Shown here in pieces: positions 1 through 7,742 of a stretch of DNA of 11,228 nt. The notes under the pieces were generated by a model, which did no database searches, was not told where the DNA came from, and worked only from the letters and a program-made list of their open reading frames with translations. The stretch is from JAHEIJ01 sp040235565 (GTDB taxonomy: Bacteria > Pseudomonadota > Gammaproteobacteria > UBA6429 > Thiohalophilaceae). Position numbers and translations under genes: made by a program. How positions within the stretch are numbered: the stretch's first letter is position 1; each line of letters starts with the position of its first letter. The stretch spans positions 1 through 11,228 of the forward strand of contig JBECLA010000019.1 of the NCBI GenBank assembly GCA_040235565.1, given 5' to 3'.

Positions 1-1184
<1,184 letters not shown>

Positions 1185-1257
1185 CGTCAGGCCTCCCTCT
1201 AAAGTCAAATTAACAGTGGTTAAACTTAAAAAACTAAATTACGAAACTCGTATAATC

Positions 1258-1332
<75 letters not shown>

Positions 1333-1344
1333 CGAAATCAGTCT

Positions 1345-1370
1345 CGAGGTTCGAGTGACAAGTAACGAGA
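1345..1370. repeat. Spacer repeat upstream of tRNA-Thr(GGU)
   Basis: The spacer 5' to this tRNA contains CGAGTGACAAGTAACGAGA (1352-1370). It matches 16 of 19 bases of the block at 1540-1558, which sits at a similar distance 5' of tRNA-Gly. The sequences between each tRNA and its repeat are also alike (AATCAG...CGAGG). This suggests that the two tRNA leaders are related by duplication or carry the same inserted element. Function unknown. Confidence 0.6.
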
Positions 1371-1453
1371 AACACCGTTAAGCCCTCACTCTGGCCAATA
1401 ACCTTTTCAGGTTTTCCTTATTCCTCGTCCTTTGGACCTCGTCCCTATATAAA

Positions 1454-1527
<74 letters not shown>

Positions 1528-1539
1528 ATTAATCAGAGC

Positions 1540-1558
1540 CGAGGGACGAGTAACGAGG
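1540..1558. repeat. Spacer repeat upstream of tRNA-Gly
   Basis: CGAGGGACGAGTAACGAGG is a near copy (16/19) of the block at 1352-1370. It lies 12 nt 5' of the tRNA-Gly gene in transcription order. It belongs to the same CTCG-TCACTCG-like sequence family that recurs in inverted orientation at 1666-1693. Confidence 0.6.
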
Positions 1559-1612
1559 TCCCAAGGCCTCGCGTCAACCTCGTACCGGTAAAAAACGCTG
1601 CGAGCTGTCGTC

Positions 1613-1661
1613 AAAGGGAGTACCCTTTCCCACCAGGTGAAGCCCGATCCCTGCTTCACCT
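1613..1661. repeat. Two adjacent hairpins in tRNA-Tyr/tRNA-Gly spacer
   Basis: Two perfect inverted repeats stand next to each other. One is AAAGGG/CCCTTT with a 4-nt loop (1613-1628). The other is AGGTGAAGC/GCTTCACCT with a 9-nt loop (1635-1661). In the precursor transcript they would form consecutive stem-loops between tRNA-Tyr and tRNA-Gly. They may be RNase processing sites or remnants of a short element. No T-tract directly follows either stem, so I do not call them terminators. Confidence 0.6.
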
Positions 1662-1665
1662 CAAA

Positions 1666-1693
1666 CCTCGTCACTCGATCCTCGTCACTCGTA
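1666..1693. repeat. Tandem 14-bp repeat in tRNA-Tyr/tRNA-Gly spacer
   Basis: There are two adjacent 14-bp units, CCTCGTCACTCGAT and CCTCGTCACTCGTA, with 12 of 14 positions identical. They lie just 3' of tRNA-Tyr in transcription order. The core CTCGTCACTCG resembles the reverse complement of the repeats at 1352-1370 and 1540-1558, so the same short sequence family occurs in all three spacers of the tRNA-Tyr/Gly/Thr unit. Confidence 0.6.
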
Positions 1694-1702
1694 CCTAATA
1701 TC

Positions 1703-1787
1703 TGGTGGAGGGGGGAGGATTCGAACCTCCGAAGGCGGAGCCGTCAGATTTACAGTCTGATCCCTTTGGCCACTCGGGAACCCCTCC
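1703..1787 (-). tRNA. tyrU: tRNA-Tyr(GUA anticodon)
   Basis: This is an 85-nt class II tRNA on the minus strand. The acceptor GGAGGGG pairs with the 3' strand, the anticodon loop carries GTA within CTGTAAA, and a long variable arm (GGCTCCGCC-type) precedes the T-loop TTCGAAT. The discriminator is A and CCA is encoded. It is the first tRNA after the internal promoter at 1806-1834 and matches tyrU by position. Confidence 0.97.
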
Positions 1788-1805
1788 GCGCGAACGAAGC
1801 TGCGT

Positions 1806-1834
1806 ATTTTCGTCGAGCGCTATGTCCCTGTCAA
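1806..1834 (-). promoter_or_regulatory. Internal promoter for tRNA-Tyr-Gly-Thr-tuf
   Basis: On the minus strand a consensus -35 TTGACA (1829-1834) is followed after 17 bp by GAAAAT (1806-1811), which matches 4 of 6 of the -10 consensus. The bases after it are ACGCAGC, fairly GC-rich as in stringently controlled stable-RNA promoters. It sits between an intrinsic terminator (1903-1934) and the tRNA-Tyr 5' end at 1787. It would therefore restart transcription for the three tRNAs and tuf. The call is from sequence match only. Confidence 0.7.
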
Positions 1835-1902
1835 CCATATTTAGGCCGGAATTCCTTACTTTTCGGGCACCTGCGCGGCGCCAAACCCGGGGTAAATCGG
1901 TC

Positions 1903-1934
1903 AAAAAAACCCCGCAGCGACAAGCTCCGGGGTT
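1903..1934 (-). terminator. Intrinsic terminator after tRNA-Thr(UGU)
   Basis: Read on the minus strand, AACCCCG pairs with CGGGGTT, then comes one G/G mismatch, AGC pairs with GCT, and the loop is TTGTC. A run of seven T follows (A-run 1903-1909 on the plus strand, two of them within the stem). This is a textbook intrinsic terminator starting 6 nt beyond the CCA end of tRNA-Thr(UGU), inside what would otherwise be a four-tRNA operon. Confidence 0.85.
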
Positions 1935-1940
1935 ATGATG

Positions 1941-2016
<76 letters not shown>

Positions 2017-2019
2017 ATA

Positions 2020-2039
2020 TTGGCAGATGCCCCTGCCAA
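2020..2039. repeat. Leader hairpin before tRNA-Thr(UGU)
   Basis: A perfect 7-bp inverted repeat TTGGCAG/CTGCCAA with a 6-nt loop lies between the predicted start point (about 2044) and the mature tRNA 5' end at 2016. In the precursor it would form a short stem in the 5' leader, beside the RNase P cleavage site. Role inferred only. Confidence 0.5.
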
Positions 2040-2050
2040 AACAGGCGCGC

Positions 2051-2080
2051 ATTCTAGCGGAATTGCTTGCCTTGGCGCAA
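2051..2080 (-). promoter_or_regulatory. Promoter upstream of tRNA-Thr(UGU)
   Basis: On the minus strand the -10 box TAGAAT (2051-2056, 5/6 consensus) is preceded at 18 bp by a weak -35 TTGCGC (2075-2080, 3/6). It is followed by a very GC-rich discriminator GCGCGCC, the hallmark of tRNA/rRNA promoters under stringent control. Distance to the tRNA 5' end is about 35 bp. The -10 and discriminator are convincing, the -35 less so. Confidence 0.65.
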
Positions 2081-2434
2081 TGAGCACCGAGCCTGAAACC
2101 CGGCCGACGCCCCAAAATCGAGAGATCCGCCTTCACCCCGCAAGGTTTGAGCCCCGGCCAAAATCGGCTTGGGTCTGAGCGAGAATCACTAGCTATAGTG
2201 CCATCTGGCAGCCGTCACGAGGAATCACCACCCAGATCGTGTCCAACCACATTCAACAAAACGCTCCCTATATCTAGGTGTTTTTGTCTACTGAAAGTCA
2301 ATCTGTTGTGTTGCATAAACCCCCATGTGTGCTTTGCTTCTCATAAAGGCTGCACACTGTCATCATGAGCAACCCGAGACTGTAAGCAGGCTCAAACAAT
2401 CAAAAATAGAATCACCGACCTGGAGACCCCCTGC
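2081..2434. other. Intergenic region between tRNA cluster and aceA
   Basis: This divergent spacer must hold the aceA promoter. I see no good -35/-10 pair reading toward aceA and no clear operator. A short inverted repeat TGCCA-TC-TGGCA occurs at 2199-2210. The aceA ribosome binding site GGAG is at 2422-2425, nine bases before the ATG. Short ORFs here show no codon-like character, and I see nothing else. Confidence 0.5.
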
Positions 2435-3739
2435 ATGAATCGACAACAACAGATCACCGCGCTGGCTAATGACTGGACTGAAAATCCCCGCTGGGCCAAT
2501 ACCAAACGTGGCTATACAGCCGAAGATGTGGTGCGTCTGCGCGGTTCACTCCAACCGGAATACACCCTGGCGCGACGTGGCGCCGAAAAACTCTGGCAGC
2601 TGGTAAATGGCGAGGCCAAAAAAGGCTATGTCAATTGCCTGGGAGCATTGACGGGTGGTCAGGCAATGCAACAGGCGAAAGCGGGCATCGAGGCCATTTA
2701 TCTATCCGGCTGGCAGGTGGCCGCTGATGCCAATACGTCGGAAACCATGTACCCGGATCAGTCCCTCTACGCCTATGATTCCGTTCCAACGGTCGTGCGC
2801 CGCATCAACAACTGTTTCAAGCGTGCCGACGAGCTCCAGTGGGCACGCGGAATCGACCCGGGTGATAAAGAGTATATTGACTATTTTCTACCCATTGTAG
2901 CGGATGCCGAAGCCGGTTTTGGTGGCGTCTTGAACGCTTTTGAATTAATGAAAAACATGATCGTTAATGGTGCCGCCGGGGTACATTATGAAGATCAGCT
3001 GGCGGCGGTAAAAAAATGCGGCCATATGGGCGGCAAGGTGCTGGTACCAACCCAGGAAGCCATTCAAAAACTGATCGCTGCCCGCCTGGCCTCAGATGTC
3101 ATGGGGGTGCCGACTGTTTTGCTCGCCCGCACCGATGCCGAAGCGGCTACTTTGCTGACATCGGATGTCGATCCCAATGATCGCCCCTTCCTCACGGGTG
3201 AAAGGACTTCGGAAGGGTTTTTCCGGGTCAGGAACGGTCTGGAACAGGCCATCTCGCGCGGTGTGGCCTATGCCCCTTATGCCGATCTGGTCTGGTGTGA
3301 GACCGGCAAACCGGACCTGGGATTTGCCCGTGAATTTGCCGAAGCCGTCCGGGCCGCCAATCCCGGACAGCTCCTCGCCTATAACTGTTCGCCCTCATTT
3401 AACTGGAAAAAAAATCTGGACGACAAGGCCATCGCCGATTTTCAGGACAAACTGAGTGAATTTGGTTACAAATATCAATTCATAACTCTCGCCGGGATTC
3501 ATAGCATGTGGTTCAACATGTACGATCTTGCCCACGATTATGCCCTTGGTGAAGGTATGAAACATTACGTCGAAAAGGTACAACAACCGGAATTTGCCGC
3601 GAGCAGTAAAGGCTACAGCTTTGTCGCCCACCAACAGGAAGTAGGCGCGGGTTATTTTGATGATGTAACAACCGTCATTCAGGGTGGCAGTTCATCAGTC
3701 ACCGCACTCACCGGTTCAACGGAAGAAGAACAATTCTGA
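2435..3739 (+). CDS. aceA: Isocitrate lyase
   Basis: AceA cleaves isocitrate to glyoxylate and succinate, the first step of the glyoxylate bypass, in the cytoplasm, allowing growth on acetate or fatty acids. The 434-residue protein matches the length of the E. coli enzyme. Visible signature elements are SGWQVAADAN (91-100), the Mg-binding VADAEAGFGG (155-164), the catalytic loop KKCGHMGGK (193-201) with Cys195, ARTDAEAA (231-238), CET (288-290), and the substrate-binding NCSPSFNW (317-324). The C-terminus resembles the E. coli type (TALTGSTEEEQF). The start is supported by GGAG nine bases upstream. An rraA-family gene follows 15 bp downstream on the same strand. aceK, whose product controls flux into this enzyme, converges from the other side. 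No malate synthase gene is in the window. Confidence 0.98.
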   Translation: MNRQQQITALANDWTENPRWANTKRGYTAEDVVRLRGSLQPEYTLARRGAEKLWQLVNGEAKKGYVNCLGALTGGQAMQQAKAGIEAIYLSGWQVAADANTSETMYPDQSLYAYDSVPTVVRRINNCFKRADELQWARGIDPGDKEYIDYFLPIVADAEAGFGGVLNAFELMKNMIVNGAAGVHYEDQLAAVKKCGHMGGKVLVPTQEAIQKLIAARLASDVMGVPTVLLARTDAEAATLLTSDVDPNDRPFLTGERTSEGFFRVRNGLEQAISRGVAYAPYADLVWCETGKPDLGFAREFAEAVRAANPGQLLAYNCSPSFNWKKNLDDKAIADFQDKLSEFGYKYQFITLAGIHSMWFNMYDLAHDYALGEGMKHYVEKVQQPEFAASSKGYSFVAHQQEVGAGYFDDVTTVIQGGSSSVTALTGSTEEEQF

Positions 3740-3754
3740 CCAAATGGAGCTGTT

Positions 3755-4237
3755 ATGCATTTTAGAACAGCCGATCTGTGTGATGCGCACAGTGACAAGG
3801 TACAAATCGCATCTCCCGGGCTGCAACATTATGGCAAGAAATCACAGTTTTATGGTCGCATCATCACCCTGAAACTGTTCGAGGATAACTCCCTGTTGCG
3901 AGACTTACTGGACGAAGCAGGCAAGGGACGTGTCATTGTTGTTGATGGTGGTGGTTCTCTGCGTTGCGCCTTGCTGGGTGACATCCTGGCGACTAAAGCC
4001 GTCGGCAACGGCTGGAGTGGCCTGGTCATTAACGGCTGCATTCGCGACTCTGCTGAAATCAATGACATGGACATCGGCATCAGGGCACTTGGAACCCATC
4101 CCTTGAAAAGCGTAAAGCAGGGGATCGGTGAGAAGGGTATTCCTGTAAAGTTTGCCTGCGTAGAATTCAGGCCCGGGGAATACCTGTATGCGGATGAGGA
4201 TGGCATCCTGGTAGCGCCAGAATCATTGTTACCATAA
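3755..4237 (+). CDS. rraA: RraA-family protein (RNase E regulator or HMG/oxaloacetate aldolase-like)
   Basis: The 160-residue protein aligns along its length with E. coli RraA (161 aa): TADLCD at the N-terminus, FEDNSLLRDLL (42-52), GRVIVVDGGGSLRCALLGD (58-76), GLVINGCIRDS (89-99), LYADEDGILV (144-153). E. coli RraA is a ring-shaped inhibitor of RNase E. Relatives of the same fold are metal-dependent aldolases that cleave 4-hydroxy-4-methyl-2-oxoglutarate and decarboxylate oxaloacetate. Here Arg97-Asp98-x2-Glu101-x2-Asp104 fits the R-D-x2-E/D-x2-E/D pattern I recall for the aldolases. E. coli RraA, as I recall it, has R-Q at the first two positions. The start has an SD (GGAG, 3746-3749) and lies 15 bp after aceA, so the two genes are very likely co-transcribed. 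Family is firm. Whether it regulates RNase E, acts as an enzyme, or both is open. Confidence 0.9.
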   Translation: MHFRTADLCDAHSDKVQIASPGLQHYGKKSQFYGRIITLKLFEDNSLLRDLLDEAGKGRVIVVDGGGSLRCALLGDILATKAVGNGWSGLVINGCIRDSAEINDMDIGIRALGTHPLKSVKQGIGEKGIPVKFACVEFRPGEYLYADEDGILVAPESLLP

Positions 4238-4278
4238 CAGTATTGGCAATTATCAAATACAGAGCGAACAACCCTGAA

Positions 4279-6024
4279 CTATTTGCGGGGAAAACGCATT
4301 GTCTCTGGATAGGGAAACACATGCTCATATACACCGCGCTTGATATTTGCCTGTTTGTTCCACCAGAATTCCGGCTCAAGCAATTCGCCATGATACTTCA
4401 TGAATGCTGCCCGTGTTCGGGGATCAGAAAGTAAAAACGTGGCAAATTCTTCCGGGAAAATATCATTCGGGGCAACACTGTACCATGGCTCACCTGATAG
4501 TTCATCTTCCGGATAACGCGGTAGTGGTATTTTTCGAAAATTACAGTCCGTTAAATAGCTAATCTCATCATAATCGTAAAACACCACTCGTCCTAATGGC
4601 GTTACACCGAAATTTTTAAATAGCATATCACCCGGAAATATATTTGCCGCCGCGAGTTCCTTGATTGCCTTGCCATAGCCCCGCATCAGTTTTTCCAAAC
4701 GTAGTTCATCCGCCTCAGCCATATCCAGATTCAGTGGTGTCATGCGGCGTTCAATATAGACATGCTTGATGACAACATCGTCGCCATCAAATTCAATACT
4801 ACTGCCACACAGATCGAGCAATTCATCCAATAGCTCGGTCGAAAACCTGTCTTTAGGAAAAGCAACATTGGAATATTCCAGCATATCGGCCATACGACCT
4901 ACACGATCATGCTGTTTGACCAGCAGATACTTTCTTTCAACAGTCCGCCGATCCGTTTCCTTGGGTGAGGCAAACCGGTCACGAATCACCTTGAAGACAT
5001 AGGGATAGGACGGCAGGGTAAATACCGCCATAACCATTCCCTTGATGCCCGGCGCTACAATCAACTCGTCATCCGAATATTTGAGATGATGTAAAAAATC
5101 TCTATAAAAAGCTGACTTGCCGTGTTTATGGTAGCCAATCGCCGAATATAAGTCCGCCTTGCTACGCGCCGGCATCAGTTCATGCAGGAACGCTACAATT
5201 GCGGAAGGCACGGGATGTTCAACCATAAAGTAAACAAAAGAAAACTCGAACAATTGAGAGACTGCGTCCTCACCAATCAACAAAGCATCAACATACAAAC
5301 CGCCTTGTTCATTATTTAAAATAGGAATTGCAAATGGAATAACGTCAAAGTCATTAATTGCCTTGCCAACTATGTAAGCTGCTTTATTACGAAAAAATGT
5401 TGTACTGATTACCTGCAGCTGAAAATTCAGACGTGCTTTTTGGTGCTGGTTTTTGAAATGGCGACACAATGCCTTGCCAATATTCCGAATATCTCGTTTA
5501 ATGTTCTCGAATGGCAGTTCGAACTGACATTTCTGTAGCATTTTGTGAATTGTTGTGCGTAATCCAGAGGTAGCCGGATAATAAACATGATAGGCGGGTC
5601 TTTCTGATTCGATGTACTCCGTCGAAACGGCGCTGCGAACAAATATATATTCGTTAGTAAAATAGCGTCGATGAAACTGACGGCAAAACAATGAAGTGTA
5701 GAATGTTTCCGCCAGCTCCGGTTGATTATGATTCTGTAAGAGCTGAATATAATCCTGTTTTACCCTTCTCCATAAGGATTCTTCGAACTCACCCAGACTG
5801 AAACTCTGTTTCAACTCAAGGATGGCCTCATCGACGCGCTTGTCATACAAGCGTATTCGCTGACGCGAGGCTTTATGTTCCGACTTCCAGTCTGCGTTCT
5901 CAAACCGCCTTCTGGCGCCAGCCGTGTGTTGCTGAAATATCGTAAAATGTTTATCGAAACCTTCCAATATCGACCCGGCAATCGCGTTTGACAATTGGGG
6001 GTGTGGGGAGATTTTAGCCACCAT
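4279..6024 (-). CDS. aceK: Isocitrate dehydrogenase kinase/phosphatase
   Basis: AceK is a bifunctional cytoplasmic enzyme that phosphorylates isocitrate dehydrogenase, inactivating it and diverting isocitrate to AceA. It also removes the phosphate. Numbered from the GTG at 6033, the kinase-like domain shows the glycine-rich APGIKGMVM (327-335), VFKVI with the ATP-binding Lys348, HDRVGRMAD with Asp376 (the residue linked to phosphatase activity in E. coli), NIFPGDMLFKNFGV (464-477) and DYDE (487-490). YPEDELSGEPWYSV lies near the end. E. coli AceK is 578 aa. I chose the ATG at 6024 (581 aa) because GGGTGA lies five bases before it. The GTG at 6033, three codons earlier, has no SD. The gene converges on rraA with a 41-bp gap and no visible terminator. 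Unlike the E. coli aceBAK operon, it is not co-directional with aceA. The coding strand looks more AT-rich than tuf (by eye only). Confidence 0.97.
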   Translation of the reverse strand: MVAKISPHPQLSNAIAGSILEGFDKHFTIFQQHTAGARRRFENADWKSEHKASRQRIRLYDKRVDEAILELKQSFSLGEFEESLWRRVKQDYIQLLQNHNQPELAETFYTSLFCRQFHRRYFTNEYIFVRSAVSTEYIESERPAYHVYYPATSGLRTTIHKMLQKCQFELPFENIKRDIRNIGKALCRHFKNQHQKARLNFQLQVISTTFFRNKAAYIVGKAINDFDVIPFAIPILNNEQGGLYVDALLIGEDAVSQLFEFSFVYFMVEHPVPSAIVAFLHELMPARSKADLYSAIGYHKHGKSAFYRDFLHHLKYSDDELIVAPGIKGMVMAVFTLPSYPYVFKVIRDRFASPKETDRRTVERKYLLVKQHDRVGRMADMLEYSNVAFPKDRFSTELLDELLDLCGSSIEFDGDDVVIKHVYIERRMTPLNLDMAEADELRLEKLMRGYGKAIKELAAANIFPGDMLFKNFGVTPLGRVVFYDYDEISYLTDCNFRKIPLPRYPEDELSGEPWYSVAPNDIFPEEFATFLLSDPRTRAAFMKYHGELLEPEFWWNKQANIKRGVYEHVFPYPETMRFPRK

Positions 6025-6033
6025 AACAATCAC

Positions 6034-6339
6034 CCGTATTTATACACAATTCAGTTGCAACTATACGCAAAATCAATCCCTGCTCTCTCCCTTGTCATTA
6101 CTGATCCATACTATCAGGCATGCCGACCTGAACAATTTGGTTTTGTATTACAACTATAGCGCATTTGCAGCCTTTGCCAGTTTTCCTGGCCTGACACAAA
6201 CGCGATCAATACTGATAGTGATTAAAAATTTTCGGGGGAGGGACTAATTGTAGACACATGTGATAGCCGCAGTACTGCCAACACTGATCATGCAAAGAAA
6301 ATTTTCGGAAGTGGTAAAGTGACTAGTCTGTTGCAGGTA
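6034..6339. other. Intergenic region upstream of aceK
   Basis: About 300 bp without a gene lie between the aceK start and the end of the SPOR gene, both on the minus strand. They hold a candidate aceK promoter (6153-6180), an 8-bp palindrome CACATGTG (6255-6262), and a direct repeat AAAATTTTCGG at 6225-6235 and 6298-6308. No clear intrinsic terminator for the birA-coaX-SPOR operon is visible. Confidence 0.5.
6153..6180 (-). promoter_or_regulatory. Candidate aceK promoter
   Basis: On the minus strand CTGGCA (6175-6180, 4/6 of -35) is followed after 16 bp by TATAGT (6153-6158, 5/6 of -10). This would give a leader of roughly 120 nt before aceK. It is a plausible sigma70 match by eye, with no independent support. 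Confidence 0.35.
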
Positions 6340-6978
6340 TCAGCCGCAACCCCGCTCGATTTGGCGCGCCTTACCGGAAATGTTTTGGATTTTTTTCATG
6401 TCTGATTCAGACACGGGTTTGCCGCCTTTTCGGGACCAATCCAGCCAATACTCCCGCTTAGGCAGTTCAACTTTCTCAAAATCCGGTTTAAAGCCCAGCT
6501 CCTGCATTTCCTTGATCCGTCGATGGGCCGACTCAAACTGGGAATAAACACCGAGGGAGACCGCGTTGGTTTTCTCCCCCGTCGCCACCAAAAAATAATC
6601 TGTGACCTTGAGTTGTTTGAGTCGGGCTATACTCTTCTGCGCCGCTTCACGCGACTCGGCCGGTGGCAGTAAAACCCAGTAGGCTTTACGACGCGCATCT
6701 TTGCTAAGCCGACGTTCAGCCTCAATTCCCGCCGATTTAAGGATGCCATTGGCCAGGCTCGCTTGCTGTTTGTTCTCAAAAGGACCCAGACTAAAACACC
6801 AGCGAGTAATTTCTTTTTCTTTCTGTTGTCGTTGTTCTTTTAGCAGGACCAAGGAAAGGGTGGCCTCATCCTGCCTGGTATCATCCAGGCTGGCCGTGTC
6901 CCTGACATCATCTGAGCGAAAATGCCAGACAAACATCGCGATATTTAATAGGACTAAAAGATAAACGATCCACTTCAT
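6340..6978 (-). CDS. SPOR-domain inner-membrane protein
   Basis: This is a 212-residue protein with one N-terminal membrane segment (about residues 3-20), a charged linker, and a periplasmic part resembling two SPOR-type modules. SPOR domains bind denuded glycan strands at the division septum. Module 1 runs from CFSLGPFENKQQASLA (61-76) to about WVLLPP (101-106). Module 2 runs from VSLGVYSQFESAHRR (140-154) to about REYWLDW (175-181). Both begin with a (F/V)SLG(P/V)(F/Y) strand and end with a YW-aromatic strand. The ATG overlaps the coaX stop by 4 bp (ATGA), so it is the third gene of birA-coaX-SPOR. From memory a similar SPOR protein follows coaX in Pseudomonas. It has no established gene name. 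Topology and double module are inferred from the sequence. Confidence 0.88.
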   Translation of the reverse strand: MKWIVYLLVLLNIAMFVWHFRSDDVRDTASLDDTRQDEATLSLVLLKEQRQQKEKEITRWCFSLGPFENKQQASLANGILKSAGIEAERRLSKDARRKAYWVLLPPAESREAAQKSIARLKQLKVTDYFLVATGEKTNAVSLGVYSQFESAHRRIKEMQELGFKPDFEKVELPKREYWLDWSRKGGKPVSESDMKKIQNISGKARQIERGCG

Positions 6979-7742
6979 GCAGTTCCCGTCCTGCCGCTTA
7001 TGATCTGAGCCAGCCCCAACAGAACCAGATTTGGTTCGACTGCATGGGGAATAGTCAAAGCAGTCACCAGATATTGACTGTCACCACCAGTCAAAACACA
7101 TTGTACAGTTTCCGTGGTGTCTTGTTTGAGCTGTAACACTGTTCGTTCAATGAGGCCACAGGCCGCCTGAACTGTCCCGTTTGCAATACAACTCGCAGTG
7201 TCATGCCCTGGTTGTGTACTTGAAGCCATTTTGACTGCTTGTGAAGACAAGGGAATCGCAGTTTTATCTAACAAACAGCTTTGCATCATACTCAAGCCCG
7301 GCAAAATGTAGCCACCCAGATGTTGCCCATCCGGCTGTAGTATGTCCAGGGTCAAGGCGCTTCCAGCATCCACCACACACAGGTATCCTGGCCAACGTTG
7401 ACGCGCCGCCACCATGGCCGCCCAACGATCACTCCCCAATTGGGCAGGTTGCGCGTAGGCAATTTGTATTCCCTTACCCTTGCCCGGTGTGTGTAGCAAC
7501 TCAACTTGCTTGCCAAAATGATGTTGTATTTGTACAGATAATGATTCCGTTAACTTGTTGCCAGCCACACATACCGCAACAATTTTTTCCGGTGAATGAT
7601 CCAGTTTGATCTGTACCAGGTGTTCGGGTTCAATCTGGCCAAAGTGAACAAATTCACCTCCGGGGATAAACACATCATCCTGTAACCAGGCCCATTTACA
7701 GCGGGTATTACCAATATCAAGTAATAACACTTCATCTGCCAT
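6975..7742 (-). CDS. coaX: Type III pantothenate kinase
   Basis: CoaX phosphorylates pantothenate in the first step of coenzyme A synthesis. It is an ASKHA-fold enzyme unrelated to the CoaA kinase found at this locus in E. coli. The 255-residue protein shows the phosphate-binding LLLDIGNTRCKW (6-17), the substrate motif YAQPAQLGSDRW (96-107) with the family's catalytic Asp105, the second phosphate motif VVDAGSALTLD (123-133), GGYILPG (143-149), LTGGD (217-221) and EPNLVLLGL (236-244). The start overlaps the birA stop by 11 bp, and the stop overlaps the SPOR start by 4 bp, so translation is probably coupled. The SD is weak (AAGGG about 11 bases upstream). Confidence 0.96.
   Translation of the reverse strand: MADEVLLLDIGNTRCKWAWLQDDVFIPGGEFVHFGQIEPEHLVQIKLDHSPEKIVAVCVAGNKLTESLSVQIQHHFGKQVELLHTPGKGKGIQIAYAQPAQLGSDRWAAMVAARQRWPGYLCVVDAGSALTLDILQPDGQHLGGYILPGLSMMQSCLLDKTAIPLSSQAVKMASSTQPGHDTASCIANGTVQAACGLIERTVLQLKQDTTETVQCVLTGGDSQYLVTALTIPHAVEPNLVLLGLAQIISGRTGTA

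Noticed and set aside
1251..1256. TATAAT on the plus strand beside tRNA-Thr(GGU)
   Set aside because: It points antisense into the tRNA cluster, has no paired -35, and no plus-strand gene follows.
2250..2420. aceA promoter
   Set aside because: Several AT-rich hexamers occur, but none forms a -35/-10 pair with acceptable spacing, so no site is called.
4238..4278. Shared terminator between convergent rraA and aceK
   Set aside because: The 41-bp gap contains no inverted repeat followed by a T-run.
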